From: Bacillota bacterium
Lineage (GTDB): Bacteria; Bacillota; Clostridia; Oscillospirales; Oscillospiraceae
Direction of reading: 5' to 3'
Assembly (NCBI GenBank): GCA_021770445.1
Contig: JAETQY010000024.1
Span: 1-33,503 of the forward strand
DNA length: 33,503 nt
Below are positions 1 through 8,156 of the stretch, one piece after another (position 1 is the first letter of the stretch; every line of letters starts with the position of its first letter). The notes below the pieces were generated by a model. The model worked only from the letters and a program-made list of their open reading frames with translations, did no database searches and was not told the origin of the DNA. A program made the position numbers and the translations under genes.

Positions 1-21
1 CCGACAGGACCCGGAAAAATC

Positions 22-104
22 AGAAGGAGGAAACACTCTATGAGAAACCTGAAGCGGGCTCTCAGCCTGGCTCTGGCCTCCGTCATGCTGCTTGGTATGA
101 TGGT
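22..104 (+). repeat. 83-bp end of a large inverted repeat (mate 33258-33340)
   Basis: Positions 22-104 cover the ribosome binding site, start codon and signal-peptide codons of the first SLH gene. They match the reverse complement of 33258-33340 base for base. Strong but imperfect identity continues for several hundred bases into the SLH domains. The two copies face each other across the window. Confidence 0.9.
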
Positions 105-3100
105 CGTCGGCACCAGCGCTGCGAGCTACCCCGACGTTGACGAGAACGACAACGTCGAGGCCATTGAGGTCCTGAACGCCGTCAAGGTCATGATCGGCGA
201 CCGGGGCAACTTCCGGCCTGACGCCGCCGTGAACCGTCACGAGATGGCCACCATCATGGCCAAGCTGGTGCTGGGCAATGAGACTGCCGACAACTACGTC
301 GGTACTCACCCCTTCACCGACGTCTTCCCCTGGGCCGACAAGTACGTGGCCGCCTGCTATGAGAACGGCCTGGTCTCCGGCACCAGCGCCACCACCTTCA
401 GCGGCAATCAGCCTCTGACCGCGGTGCAGGCCGCTGCTATGATGCTGCGGGCTCTGGGCTACAAGGACCTGTCCAAGGGCGCCACCGACTGGCGTGCCCC
501 TGTGACTGCCATGGCCAACCAGATTCGTCTGTTCTCTGGCGTGGCGTCCAACCCCAGCGAGCAGCTGAACCGTAACCAGGTGGCTCAGCTGGCGCTGAAC
601 ACCCTGAAGTCCCCCGTGGTGGACCTGAAGGACGGCACCTTTGACATCACCAGCGGTGACGGCCAGATCGTCATCACCGGTGGCTCCCGTGAGTACATTG
701 TGCGTTCCAGCAACGAGTCCTACGCCCGGGCCATCAACCGTACCGAGCGGGCTGGCACCTCCGCCTCCAGCGTTCAGGGCTACACCGTGGAGCTGGGCGA
801 GCATCTGTACAACGGCAAGCTGCGCCTGGAGGACACCACTGACGCCTTCGGCCGTCCCGCCCGTCAGTGGGAGTACGACGGCAAGGAGATCGGCGCTTAC
901 GCCAAGGACGAGCTGCTCCGCCGTGAGTACACCACCAAGGTGACCGGCCGCGACCTGTACGACCTGCTGGGCAAGACCACCATTGACGAGTATGATTTCA
1001 TCATCACTGTTGACGGTGAGACCGAGGCCGACACCCTGAAGAAGGGCGACAACGCCTACTTCACCGAGGGTAACCTGGTGCGCACCAACACCAACGCCAT
1101 CGGCGCCACCGACAAGGGCGTGCTCACTCAGGTGTTTGTGGACTCCGGCAACAAGGACGTCTACATCTCCATCATCAACACTTACCTGGCCAAGGCCTCC
1201 AAGGACTATGATACCAAGAAGGAAGAGGCCACCTTCACCGTCTACGGCGTGGAGGACATCGAGTCCGGCTCCGCCATCACTCTGGTGAAGAACACCGGCG
1301 ACAAGTCTGCCAACACCCCTTACACCGAGCCCCTGAAGGTCCGCGTGGAGGACATCGACGTCTCCGGTGTGAAGGAAGACGACTTCTTCCTGGTCAACGT
1401 GGCCGAGGGCGAGATCAAGGCCATGGCCGAGCCTGAGGTTATGTCCGAGGCGACCATCACCGCCTTCAAGAAGGGCTCTTGGGTCAACAGCGACGGTCAG
1501 ATCGACTATGCCGACACCGCCAAGTATGACCCCGAGGTGCTGGAAACCTACGACGACACCAACATGAAGGATACCACCTTCAACATCTTCCTGGATCAGT
1601 ACGGTTACATGATCGGCCTGGAGCAGAATTCCAATCCTGACCAGTACGTCTTCATCACCGGCGATAACGGCGGTTCCAGCGACCTGAGCAGCGCCAACGC
1701 CGACATGGCCGCTATCTTCCTGGACGGCACCATGAAGGTGATCGAGGTCAACAAGAAGGACAGCAAGATTACCGCCACCGGCGCCATCGCTAACACCTGG
1801 TGCAAGTACACCGTGGACAAGAAGGGTGTCTACACTCTGGAGCAGATCGCCGACCACCTGGACGCCACCAAGAAGGTGAAGGTCGCCCAGTGGGCCCAGA
1901 ACGTGGCTGACGGCACCGCCGCCCCCGTCTATGTCAACACCAAAGTAGGTGGCAGCGCTACGAATAATGCCTACACCATCGATAAGGGCCATGTCTCCCT
2001 GGTGGCCAGCTCTGACGGTGTGAAGTATGACAATCGCGTCTACGGTAATGATGACACTGTCTACCTGAACGTGAGCACCGCCGTCATCAACACCAAAACC
2101 GGGTATTCGACCCAGACCACCGCTACTGGCAACGGATACAGCACCAACGCCGCCGCTCCCGCCGCCGATAGCACCGGCAACTACTATCTGAGTACTGCCA
2201 CGAGTCCCGTGAACCTGGCCGTCATCATTGACGACGTGGAGTCCGTCACCACCGGCGTGAAGAGCGCCAGCGTTCTGGTGAAGGACGTGGTGGCCACCAG
2301 CTACACCAAGAGCTCCGGTGCCGCCTACGCCGCCAATGAGGTGGCTGTGCCCAAGAGCGAGATCTACACCCTGTACAAGGACAACGGCTATGTGATCGCC
2401 GCGGTGGTCATCGGCGAGGACGAGGGCGTCAGCTCCAACTTCGCCTACATCACCGCCAACGACTACAGCCGTGAGAGCTACAGCTCTGCTGACGAGGAGT
2501 GGACCTGGACCCTGGCCGCCATCGTGAACGGCGAGGACACCGAGCTCACCGAGGTGGGCAGCACTCCCACTAACCTGAAGGCCATGCGCGGCAAGGGCGG
2601 CTGGTTCAAGGTGAAGTACGACGCCAACGGCTACGTCAAGGGCTATGAGGCCATCAGCTTTGCCAGTTCGGCCGGCAAGTACATTGATGCGGTCAACTTG
2701 GTCGAGGCCTCTGTCAACGCCCACGACACCGTGCTGATGAACGCGGCTATCAACAGCAAGGACGCGCTGAGCTACAAGAACGGCACCCTGTACACCAACA
2801 AGGCCGCCACTGAGGGCTTCGCCGTCTCCCCCGACGTAAAGACCGTGGTTGCCCTGTCCAAGCTGAAGAGCGGCACCGCCGACCCCTTCGACAGCGTCAC
2901 CGACGGCTATGTGGGCTACAAGGGCCTGGAGAGCGCCATCAGCGACCTGGATTACAACTTCAAGGGCAACCTGTGCGTCCTGTTTGAGGACAAGGTGGCT
3001 ACCATGATCATCCTGGATGACCGCACCGGCACCACCGTGGACGAGGGCAGCGATAAGACCCCCACCGGCAGCTACAGCTCCGCCGTGGATGCCACCGCCG

Positions 3101-3957
3101 CCGCCAAGATCGCCGGCGATCCTCTGAACCTGGCGAAGGCCAAGGTGGATGACACGAACACACTGGTCCTTCCCGCCCACTATGGTCAGAATGTCAAGCA
3201 GCAGCTGAGAGACGCCCTGGCGTACCTGGGCTACAAGGTGACCGGCGAGGAGTATAACAGCACAAGCAAGGTTTGGACCTTCACTACCGAGAAGGACGGC
3301 GTGACAGGCAAGATTACCTGCGACGTCACCAAGAACACCGGTAACATCGGCGTTACTGCGGCTGAGTATGCTCTGGTCGATGTGGACGGCACCAAGTCTT
3401 ATGTGGCCGTTGACGGCACGGTGGCTGTTACCGCGCCCGCCACTAACCCTGGCACCGGCTACATCGTCAGCACGGACGGCGGCAAAACCTTTGCTTATGG
3501 CGCTACCTACGGTAACTACACCGCCGTGACCGGCAAGGACGCTGTGATCAAGAGCGGGTATGTTAAGGTGACCGCGCCTAGCTTGGCTACCATCGCTGGT
3601 GTTAGCGGCTCCACAGTGACCTACACTGCCAGCGGGGAGACCGTCGCCGCCAGCGCGGCCACCGGCTACGCTAAGGTTGGCAGTGAGATCGTCATTACCG
3701 TTGACTTCAAGACCGGTACCCTTACGACCGCAATTGCCAATGCGACTTTGAAGGCGACTGGCTACACTGCGGCCATCAGCAAGGCAGCTACCCTTGGGGC
3801 CAGCGCAACTATGGAGACCGTCGCCACCGACACTGTGACATTCCCCTACAACACCGGCACCTACACCGGCGGTGTCTATACCTTTACCAAGACTGTTGCT
3901 GCCGCTGATATGAGCGGTGACATCACCATCGCCACCGTTGCTCTAACCAACGTTTAA
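40..3957 (+). CDS. SLH-domain S-layer protein, cassette 1
   Basis: This 1305-residue secreted surface protein probably forms or decorates the S-layer by binding secondary cell-wall polymer. A Sec signal peptide (residues 1-28; basic MRNLKR, hydrophobic core, cleavage near TSA-A) is followed by SLH repeats at about 29-78, 91-140 and 150-195. The second repeat has the DVFPWADKYVAACYENGLVSG pattern in part (residues 94-112) typical of the family. The rest is a long Thr/Gly/Ala-rich beta-type region without a recognised enzyme motif. The start follows AGAAGGAGG with good spacing. It is paralogous to the protein at 29246-33322 over most of its length and to 14913-17978 mainly in the SLH part. From about base 3130 to the stop, codon choice becomes visibly more mixed than the GCC/ACC/CTG-dominated body, so the 3' end may have a different history. 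The promoter is outside the window. Confidence 0.93.
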   Translation: MRNLKRALSLALASVMLLGMMVVGTSAASYPDVDENDNVEAIEVLNAVKVMIGDRGNFRPDAAVNRHEMATIMAKLVLGNETADNYVGTHPFTDVFPWADKYVAACYENGLVSGTSATTFSGNQPLTAVQAAAMMLRALGYKDLSKGATDWRAPVTAMANQIRLFSGVASNPSEQLNRNQVAQLALNTLKSPVVDLKDGTFDITSGDGQIVITGGSREYIVRSSNESYARAINRTERAGTSASSVQGYTVELGEHLYNGKLRLEDTTDAFGRPARQWEYDGKEIGAYAKDELLRREYTTKVTGRDLYDLLGKTTIDEYDFIITVDGETEADTLKKGDNAYFTEGNLVRTNTNAIGATDKGVLTQVFVDSGNKDVYISIINTYLAKASKDYDTKKEEATFTVYGVEDIESGSAITLVKNTGDKSANTPYTEPLKVRVEDIDVSGVKEDDFFLVNVAEGEIKAMAEPEVMSEATITAFKKGSWVNSDGQIDYADTAKYDPEVLETYDDTNMKDTTFNIFLDQYGYMIGLEQNSNPDQYVFITGDNGGSSDLSSANADMAAIFLDGTMKVIEVNKKDSKITATGAIANTWCKYTVDKKGVYTLEQIADHLDATKKVKVAQWAQNVADGTAAPVYVNTKVGGSATNNAYTIDKGHVSLVASSDGVKYDNRVYGNDDTVYLNVSTAVINTKTGYSTQTTATGNGYSTNAAAPAADSTGNYYLSTATSPVNLAVIIDDVESVTTGVKSASVLVKDVVATSYTKSSGAAYAANEVAVPKSEIYTLYKDNGYVIAAVVIGEDEGVSSNFAYITANDYSRESYSSADEEWTWTLAAIVNGEDTELTEVGSTPTNLKAMRGKGGWFKVKYDANGYVKGYEAISFASSAGKYIDAVNLVEASVNAHDTVLMNAAINSKDALSYKNGTLYTNKAATEGFAVSPDVKTVVALSKLKSGTADPFDSVTDGYVGYKGLESAISDLDYNFKGNLCVLFEDKVATMIILDDRTGTTVDEGSDKTPTGSYSSAVDATAAAKIAGDPLNLAKAKVDDTNTLVLPAHYGQNVKQQLRDALAYLGYKVTGEEYNSTSKVWTFTTEKDGVTGKITCDVTKNTGNIGVTAAEYALVDVDGTKSYVAVDGTVAVTAPATNPGTGYIVSTDGGKTFAYGATYGNYTAVTGKDAVIKSGYVKVTAPSLATIAGVSGSTVTYTASGETVAASAATGYAKVGSEIVITVDFKTGTLTTAIANATLKATGYTAAISKAATLGASATMETVATDTVTFPYNTGTYTGGVYTFTKTVAAADMSGDITIATVALTNV

Positions 3958-3990
3958 TTTTAAGTGAGTGTATTGAGCGCTTTGACACGA

Positions 3991-4020
3991 GACCCGCCCC
4001 TTCGGGGGCGGGTCCTCTTT
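3991..4020 (+). terminator. Rho-independent terminator of cassette 1 SLH gene
   Basis: A perfect 10-bp stem (3991-4000 with 4005-4014) closes a TTCG tetraloop and is followed by CTCTTT. It lies between convergent genes and may act on both strands. Confidence 0.9.
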
Positions 4021-4022
4021 GC

Positions 4023-4481
4023 TTACTCGTCGTCCATGGGCATCCAGGCGATGACCTGATAGGTCACATTCTGCGCGTCCGCCCGGGTCTCTTTGAAGAA
4101 CCCGTTCAAGTTAAGGGTGCAGCCCTCCCAGAAGAAGCTCAGCCCGCAGAGGATCTGGCCGTTGAGGGCGGAGTAGCCGCCAGCGTAGGCCCCGGCGTTC
4201 GTGGTCCTGGACACGAGCAGGACGGACTGGTTGCTGAAAATCAGCACGAAGGCCGGCCGGCCGGAGAAGGTGAGCGACTTGACCAGGTTTTGGCCGTCCT
4301 GACTGGCTCCAACGTAGCTGAGCACCTCAATACGGCAGTTGCCCGCCCCAGCTAAGGCGGCGGCGTGAGACGCCAGCGCGGCGTCGATCTTGGCGTTGTC
4401 GGCATTGAAGTCCTCCATTTTGACCTGGTCCGACTTCACCCACTGGCTGAGCTGGTAGTTTTCGGTAAAATTGCTTGGCAT
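4023..4481 (-). CDS. Small tail-fibre-like protein, cassette 1
   Basis: This 152-residue protein has no signal peptide or membrane segment. Residues 8-33 carry the block NYQLSQW...MEDFNADNAKIDAAL, which it shares with the proteins at 14386-14847 and 28752-29192. Comparable blocks begin many Firmicutes prophage tail or receptor-binding proteins (from family knowledge). The remainder is probably a beta-rich domain (GNCRIEVLSYVGASQ onward), with its closest counterpart in the copy at 28752. ATG follows AAAGGAGG. It converges on the SLH gene, with 65 bp between stops. No other phage gene is nearby, so it is either a relic or a domesticated protein. Function is unknown; its fixed pairing with SLH genes suggests a surface role, by inference. 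Confidence 0.85.
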   Translation of the reverse strand: MPSNFTENYQLSQWVKSDQVKMEDFNADNAKIDAALASHAAALAGAGNCRIEVLSYVGASQDGQNLVKSLTFSGRPAFVLIFSNQSVLLVSRTTNAGAYAGGYSALNGQILCGLSFFWEGCTLNLNGFFKETRADAQNVTYQVIAWMPMDDE

Positions 4482-4534
4482 AGTTCATGCCTCCTTTCAC
4501 CCTTGGCGGGGAAAGGAGAAAAATTGCATGTTTC

Positions 4535-4574
4535 CATACATTTATTGGAAGTGAGGGCGCACTGCGCCCTTTTT
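4535..4574 (-). repeat. Conserved leader repeat, cassette 1 copy
   Basis: Forty bases are identical to the reverse complement of 28516-28555. They contain a GGGCGC/GCGCCC hairpin and the motif CCAATAAATGTATG, which also occurs at 14309. In both copies the leader lies upstream of the small tail-fibre-like gene. Here the second hairpin seen in the other copies is absent. Confidence 0.9.
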
Positions 4575-4580
4575 TATTTT
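4554..4580 (+). terminator. Outward-facing terminator at cassette 1 edge
   Basis: A GGGCGC-ACT-GCGCCC hairpin (4555-4569) is followed by TTTTTTATTTT on the + strand. It would stop transcripts leaving the cassette toward the cation-efflux gene. Confidence 0.7.
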
Positions 4581-4583
4581 CCC

Positions 4584-4612
4584 TTGTAAAATCTCCATGT
4601 TTATGGTAAAAT
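4584..4612 (+). promoter_or_regulatory. Sigma-A-type promoter of the cation-efflux gene
   Basis: TTGTAA (4584-4589), a 17-bp spacer and TAAAAT (4607-4612). It overlaps the upstream in-frame ATG at 4597, which argues that translation starts at 4648. Confidence 0.7.
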
Positions 4613-4647
4613 TCAAAGATCGCGAGACAACTGTGAGGTGTTCTTTC

Positions 4648-5823
4648 ATGGACGCGTTTTTCCGTTTCTGCCTGGGCGGCGGCGACCCTCAGGCCCCGGA
4701 GACCCGCCGCCGGTGCGGTGTGCTGTCAGGAGGGGTGGGCATCGGGCTGAACCTGCTGCTCTTTCTGGGCAAGCTGCTGGCGGGGATCCTCACCGCCTCC
4801 ATCGCCATCACCGCCGACGCCTTCAACAACCTGACCGACGCGGCCTCGTCCATCGTCACGCTGGTGGGCTTCCGTCTGGCCGGGCAGGAGGCGGACGAGG
4901 AGCACCCCTTTGGCCACGGACGGATGGAGTATCTGGCGGGGCTGGCGGTGTCCGCCCTCATCCTGCTGGTGGGGGTGGAGCTGGCCAAGTCCTCGGTGGA
5001 GAAGATCGTCCACCCCCAGCCGGTAGATTTCTCTGTCCTGTCGGCGGTCATCCTGGCCGTCTCGGTGGGGGTAAAGCTGTGGATGTTCTGGTTCAACCGG
5101 GGGCTGTCCCGGGCCATCCAGTCGGCCGCCCTGGCCGCCACCGCCGCCGACTCTCTGTCCGACGCGGTGGCCACCACCACCCTGCTGCTGGGCCTGCTGG
5201 CCGGGCATTTTCTGGACCTGCCCCTGGACGGCTGGCTGGGCCTGGCGGTGGCCCTGTTCATCCTGCGGGCGGGCTGGGGGGCGGCCAAGGACACCATGGA
5301 CCCCCTGCTGGGCCGGCCCATGGACCCGGAACTGGCCGCAGACATCGACCGCATCGCCCTGGGCCATGAGTACATCCTGGGCATCCACGATCTGGTCTAT
5401 CACGACTACGGCCCCGGCCGAGCCATGATGTCCTTCCACGCTGAGGTGCCCGCCGACGGCGACTTTCTGGAGATTCACGATGTGATCGACCACATTGAGC
5501 GGGAGCTGAAGGCCAAGCATCACATTGAGACCTCCATCCACATGGACCCGGTGGTACGGGACGGCCGCACCGAGGCCCTGCGCACACAGGTGGCGGAGCT
5601 GGCCCGGGACATCGACCCTGTCCTGACCATCCACGACTTCCGGATCACCGCCGGCCCCATCCACACCAACATTCTGTTTGACGTGGTGGTGCCCTACGGC
5701 TTCCGCCTGTCCGACGGCGAGGTGAGGGCCGCCCTCACCCAGAAGCTGAAGGAGCTGTCCGACCGGTATTTCCCTGTCATCCAGGTGGACCACTCCTATG
5801 TGGAGGGGCAAAAAACGCCGTAA
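4648..5823 (+). CDS. Cation diffusion facilitator (CDF) family transporter
   Basis: A 391-residue inner-membrane divalent-cation/proton antiporter, probably exporting Zn, Mn, Fe or Co. The transmembrane domain (about 28-212) carries the family metal-site signatures TADAFNNLTDAA (D57 and the following N/D) and AADSLSDA (D168, D172), plus HPFGHGR at 86-92. A cytoplasmic domain follows (about 225-390), with an extra C-terminal extension compared with minimal CDF proteins. ATG 4648 was chosen because it follows GTGAGGTG by 7 bases and lies downstream of the promoter at 4584-4612; an in-frame ATG at 4597 would overlap that promoter. It stands alone, with 76 bp before the next gene. Metal specificity cannot be read from the sequence. 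Confidence 0.92.
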   Translation: MDAFFRFCLGGGDPQAPETRRRCGVLSGGVGIGLNLLLFLGKLLAGILTASIAITADAFNNLTDAASSIVTLVGFRLAGQEADEEHPFGHGRMEYLAGLAVSALILLVGVELAKSSVEKIVHPQPVDFSVLSAVILAVSVGVKLWMFWFNRGLSRAIQSAALAATAADSLSDAVATTTLLLGLLAGHFLDLPLDGWLGLAVALFILRAGWGAAKDTMDPLLGRPMDPELAADIDRIALGHEYILGIHDLVYHDYGPGRAMMSFHAEVPADGDFLEIHDVIDHIERELKAKHHIETSIHMDPVVRDGRTEALRTQVAELARDIDPVLTIHDFRITAGPIHTNILFDVVVPYGFRLSDGEVRAALTQKLKELSDRYFPVIQVDHSYVEGQKTP

Positions 5824-5859
5824 TTTACAGATTATTCACCCAAGATTTCTCCGGGACGT

Positions 5860-5865
5860 TATAAT
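5860..5865 (+). promoter_or_regulatory. Possible -10 element of the two-component operon
   Basis: A consensus TATAAT lies 35 bp before the regulator's ATG. No good -35 sits 17 bp upstream (TTCACC is 19 bp away), so an activator or autoregulation is plausible. Confidence 0.4.
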
Positions 5866-5899
5866 AAAGGGGAATACTATATAAAATGGGGTGTCTTTC

Positions 5900-6592
5900 A
5901 TGCCCAAGAAGGTTCTAATTGTCGAGGACGACGCCAATATCGCCGAGCTGCTTCACCTCTATTTGGAGAAGGAGGGCTTCCAGACCCAGGTGGCCAAGGA
6001 CGGAGGCAAGGGAATCGAGCTGTTCCGCTCCTTCCAGCCCGACCTGGTGCTGCTGGACATCATGCTGCCCATCATGGACGGCTGGTCGGTGCTGAAGAAG
6101 ATCCGGGAGGGGGGCAAGACCCCGGTCATCATGCTCACCGCCAAGGGGGAGACCGAGGACAAGGTCTCCGGCCTGGAGCAGGGGGCGGACGACTACATTG
6201 TCAAGCCCTTCGAGATGAAGGAGGTGCTGGCCCGCATCCACGCTGTCCTCCGGCGCACCGGCGTGGAGGAGGAGCAGGGGGAGAAGAAGCTGTCCTTTGA
6301 CAAGCTGGTCATCAACCTGGACTCCTACGAGCTGCTGGTGGACGGCCAGCGGGTGGATACCCCTCCCAAGGAGCTGGAGCTGCTGTTCCACCTGGCCTCC
6401 TCCCCCAACCGGGTGTTCACCCGGAACCAGCTCCTGGATGAGGTGTGGGGCTTCGACTACTTCGGCGACAGCCGGACGGTGGACGTGCACATCAAGCGGC
6501 TGCGGGAGAAGCTGGAGGGGGTCAGCGACCAGTGGCGGCTGAAGACCGTCTGGGGCGTGGGCTATAAGTTCGAGCTGGGAACGGCGGGTTGA
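5900..6592 (+). CDS. OmpR/PhoB-family response regulator
   Basis: A 230-residue DNA-binding regulator. The receiver domain (1-120) has acidic residues D10/D11, the phospho-acceptor D53 in LLDIMLP, T/A in MLTAKGE and the KPF lysine. A winged-helix domain (about 130-228) has the WGFDYFGDSRTVDVHIKRLREKL recognition region and the VWGVGYKF wing. ATG 5900 is preferred, since GTG 5891 would add only MSF. The stop overlaps a possible TTG start of the kinase (TTGA), so the two are co-translated. With the kinase, HtrA and Nudix genes it forms one operon-like run. CssR- or WalR-like roles are possible; the htrA link favours an envelope or secretion-stress regulator, by inference. Confidence 0.93.
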   Translation: MPKKVLIVEDDANIAELLHLYLEKEGFQTQVAKDGGKGIELFRSFQPDLVLLDIMLPIMDGWSVLKKIREGGKTPVIMLTAKGETEDKVSGLEQGADDYIVKPFEMKEVLARIHAVLRRTGVEEEQGEKKLSFDKLVINLDSYELLVDGQRVDTPPKELELLFHLASSPNRVFTRNQLLDEVWGFDYFGDSRTVDVHIKRLREKLEGVSDQWRLKTVWGVGYKFELGTAG

Positions 6593-6594
6593 CC

Positions 6595-8037
6595 ATGCGC
6601 TCTTTATATCGCCGTCAGCTGACCATGATGGTGAGCATCATGCTGCTCTCCTTCACTCTGCTGGCCGGGGCCTTCATGCTGCTGTCCTACCGCTATATCA
6701 TCGGCGAGACCCGGGACTCGGTGGAGCGCAACGCCGGCTATGTGTCCAGCTTTACCTCCACCTACTACCGCCGATACCTCACCCTGGACCTTCAGGACGA
6801 GTTTTACAGCAGCTACGTGGCCTCCATCGCCATGATCTCCAACTCTCACATCATTGTGGCCGGGCCGGACGGTAAGATCCTTTACGCCACTGCCGACGGC
6901 CAGTTCTACGACTATAAGGATAGCGTCCTCCCGGAGAGCGTGACTTCCCAGGTGTTGAGCACCGGCTCCTTCAACGGCATGACCAATCTGGGGGGGCTCT
7001 ACCCTGAGAAGCGGTATCTGTCCGCCCTGCCCGTCACCAACCAAATCGGCCCCATGACCGTCACCCAGGGGATGGTACTGGTGGCGGCCGACGCCTCCAA
7101 CCTGTCCGAGATGTGGACGGCCACCGCCACCATCTTTTTCTTCTCTGCCGTGGTGGTGTTTCTGATCTCTGTCATCGCCAGCACCCTCACCTCCGCCTAT
7201 CAGACCCGCCCGCTGAACGAGATGGCCGAGGCCGCCCGGAAGTTCGGCCAGGGGGAGTTTGACATCCGGGTGACCGGCTACGAGGATCGGTGCGACGAGA
7301 TCAGCGACCTGGCCGAGGCCTTCAACTCCATGGCCAACTCCCTGGAGAAGGTGGAGAGCCAGCGAGCGGAGTTTATCGCCAATGTCTCCCACGAGCTGAA
7401 GACCCCCATGACCACCATTGCTGGCTTTGCCGAGGGGATCTTAGACGGCACTATCCCTCCGGAGCGGGAGCGGGAGTCGCTGGAGATCGTGGTGTCGGAG
7501 ACCAGGCGGCTCAGCCGGCTGGTGCGGCGGATGCTGGACCTGAGCCGGCTCAATGCCCTGGCCGAGAGCACCGTCACCGCCCAGGAGGCCTTCGACCTCA
7601 CCGAGGTCATGTCCCGGGTGCTCATCAGCCTGGAGACCAAGATCACCGACCGGCAGCTGGACGTGGACGTGCAGATGCCCGAGGACAAGCTGATGGTGTG
7701 GGGCGACCCGGACTCCATCACCCAGGTGTGCTACAACCTGCTGGACAACGCGGCCAAGTTTGCCGCCCCGGGCACCGCCATCACCGTCCAGATCACCAAG
7801 AAGGACGGCAAGGCCCATACCACCATCCGTAACCTGGGGGCCACCATCCCGCCGGACGAGCTGCCTCTGCTCTTTGAGCGATTCCACAAGGCGGACTACT
7901 CCCGCTCCATGGACCGGGAAGGGGTGGGTCTGGGTCTGTATATCGTCAAGACCATTCTGGGCAACCTGAAGGAGAACATCACCGTCACCAGCGAGGACGG
8001 GGTGACCCAGTTCCACTTTACTCTGACCCTGGCGTGA
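6595..8037 (+). CDS. Membrane sensor histidine kinase
   Basis: A 480-residue kinase partner of the regulator just upstream. TM1 is at about 12-36, an extracytoplasmic sensor region at about 37-172 and TM2 at about 175-202. A HAMP linker (about 203-255) leads to a HisKA domain with phospho-acceptor H266 in NVSHELKTPM. The HATPase domain follows with the N box LLDNAAKFA and G-box GVGLGLYIVK. ATG 6595 is chosen; TTG 6589 would overlap the regulator's TGA and add two residues. The layout matches CssS/PhoR-type kinases. Since an HtrA-like protease gene follows, misfolded secreted protein is a reasonable guess for the stimulus, and a giant S-layer secretion load would suit that. Confidence 0.93.
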   Translation: MRSLYRRQLTMMVSIMLLSFTLLAGAFMLLSYRYIIGETRDSVERNAGYVSSFTSTYYRRYLTLDLQDEFYSSYVASIAMISNSHIIVAGPDGKILYATADGQFYDYKDSVLPESVTSQVLSTGSFNGMTNLGGLYPEKRYLSALPVTNQIGPMTVTQGMVLVAADASNLSEMWTATATIFFFSAVVVFLISVIASTLTSAYQTRPLNEMAEAARKFGQGEFDIRVTGYEDRCDEISDLAEAFNSMANSLEKVESQRAEFIANVSHELKTPMTTIAGFAEGILDGTIPPERERESLEIVVSETRRLSRLVRRMLDLSRLNALAESTVTAQEAFDLTEVMSRVLISLETKITDRQLDVDVQMPEDKLMVWGDPDSITQVCYNLLDNAAKFAAPGTAITVQITKKDGKAHTTIRNLGATIPPDELPLLFERFHKADYSRSMDREGVGLGLYIVKTILGNLKENITVTSEDGVTQFHFTLTLA

Positions 8038-8043
8038 CATTTG

Positions 8044-8130
8044 TGTAGGGGCCGGCGCCCTCGCCGGCCCGCATATCCCAATGACCCGCCCGGCATTTGA
8101 AACGGGCCGCCGAGGGCGGCGGCCCCTACA
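8044..8130. repeat. 87-bp TGTAGGGG...CCCCTACA interspersed repeat
   Basis: The element begins TGTAGGGGCC and ends GGCCCCTACA as terminal inverted repeats, with GC-rich internal arms (GGCGCCCTCGCC and GGCCGCCGAGGGC). It lies between the kinase stop and the htrA start without breaking either gene. It resembles the small palindromic extragenic repeats (MITE or REP-like) common in GC-rich gut Clostridia. It could fold in the mRNA and tune the kinase/HtrA ratio. Confidence 0.75.
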
Positions 8131-8156
8131 TGCCTATTTCAACGGGAGGTGCCGCA

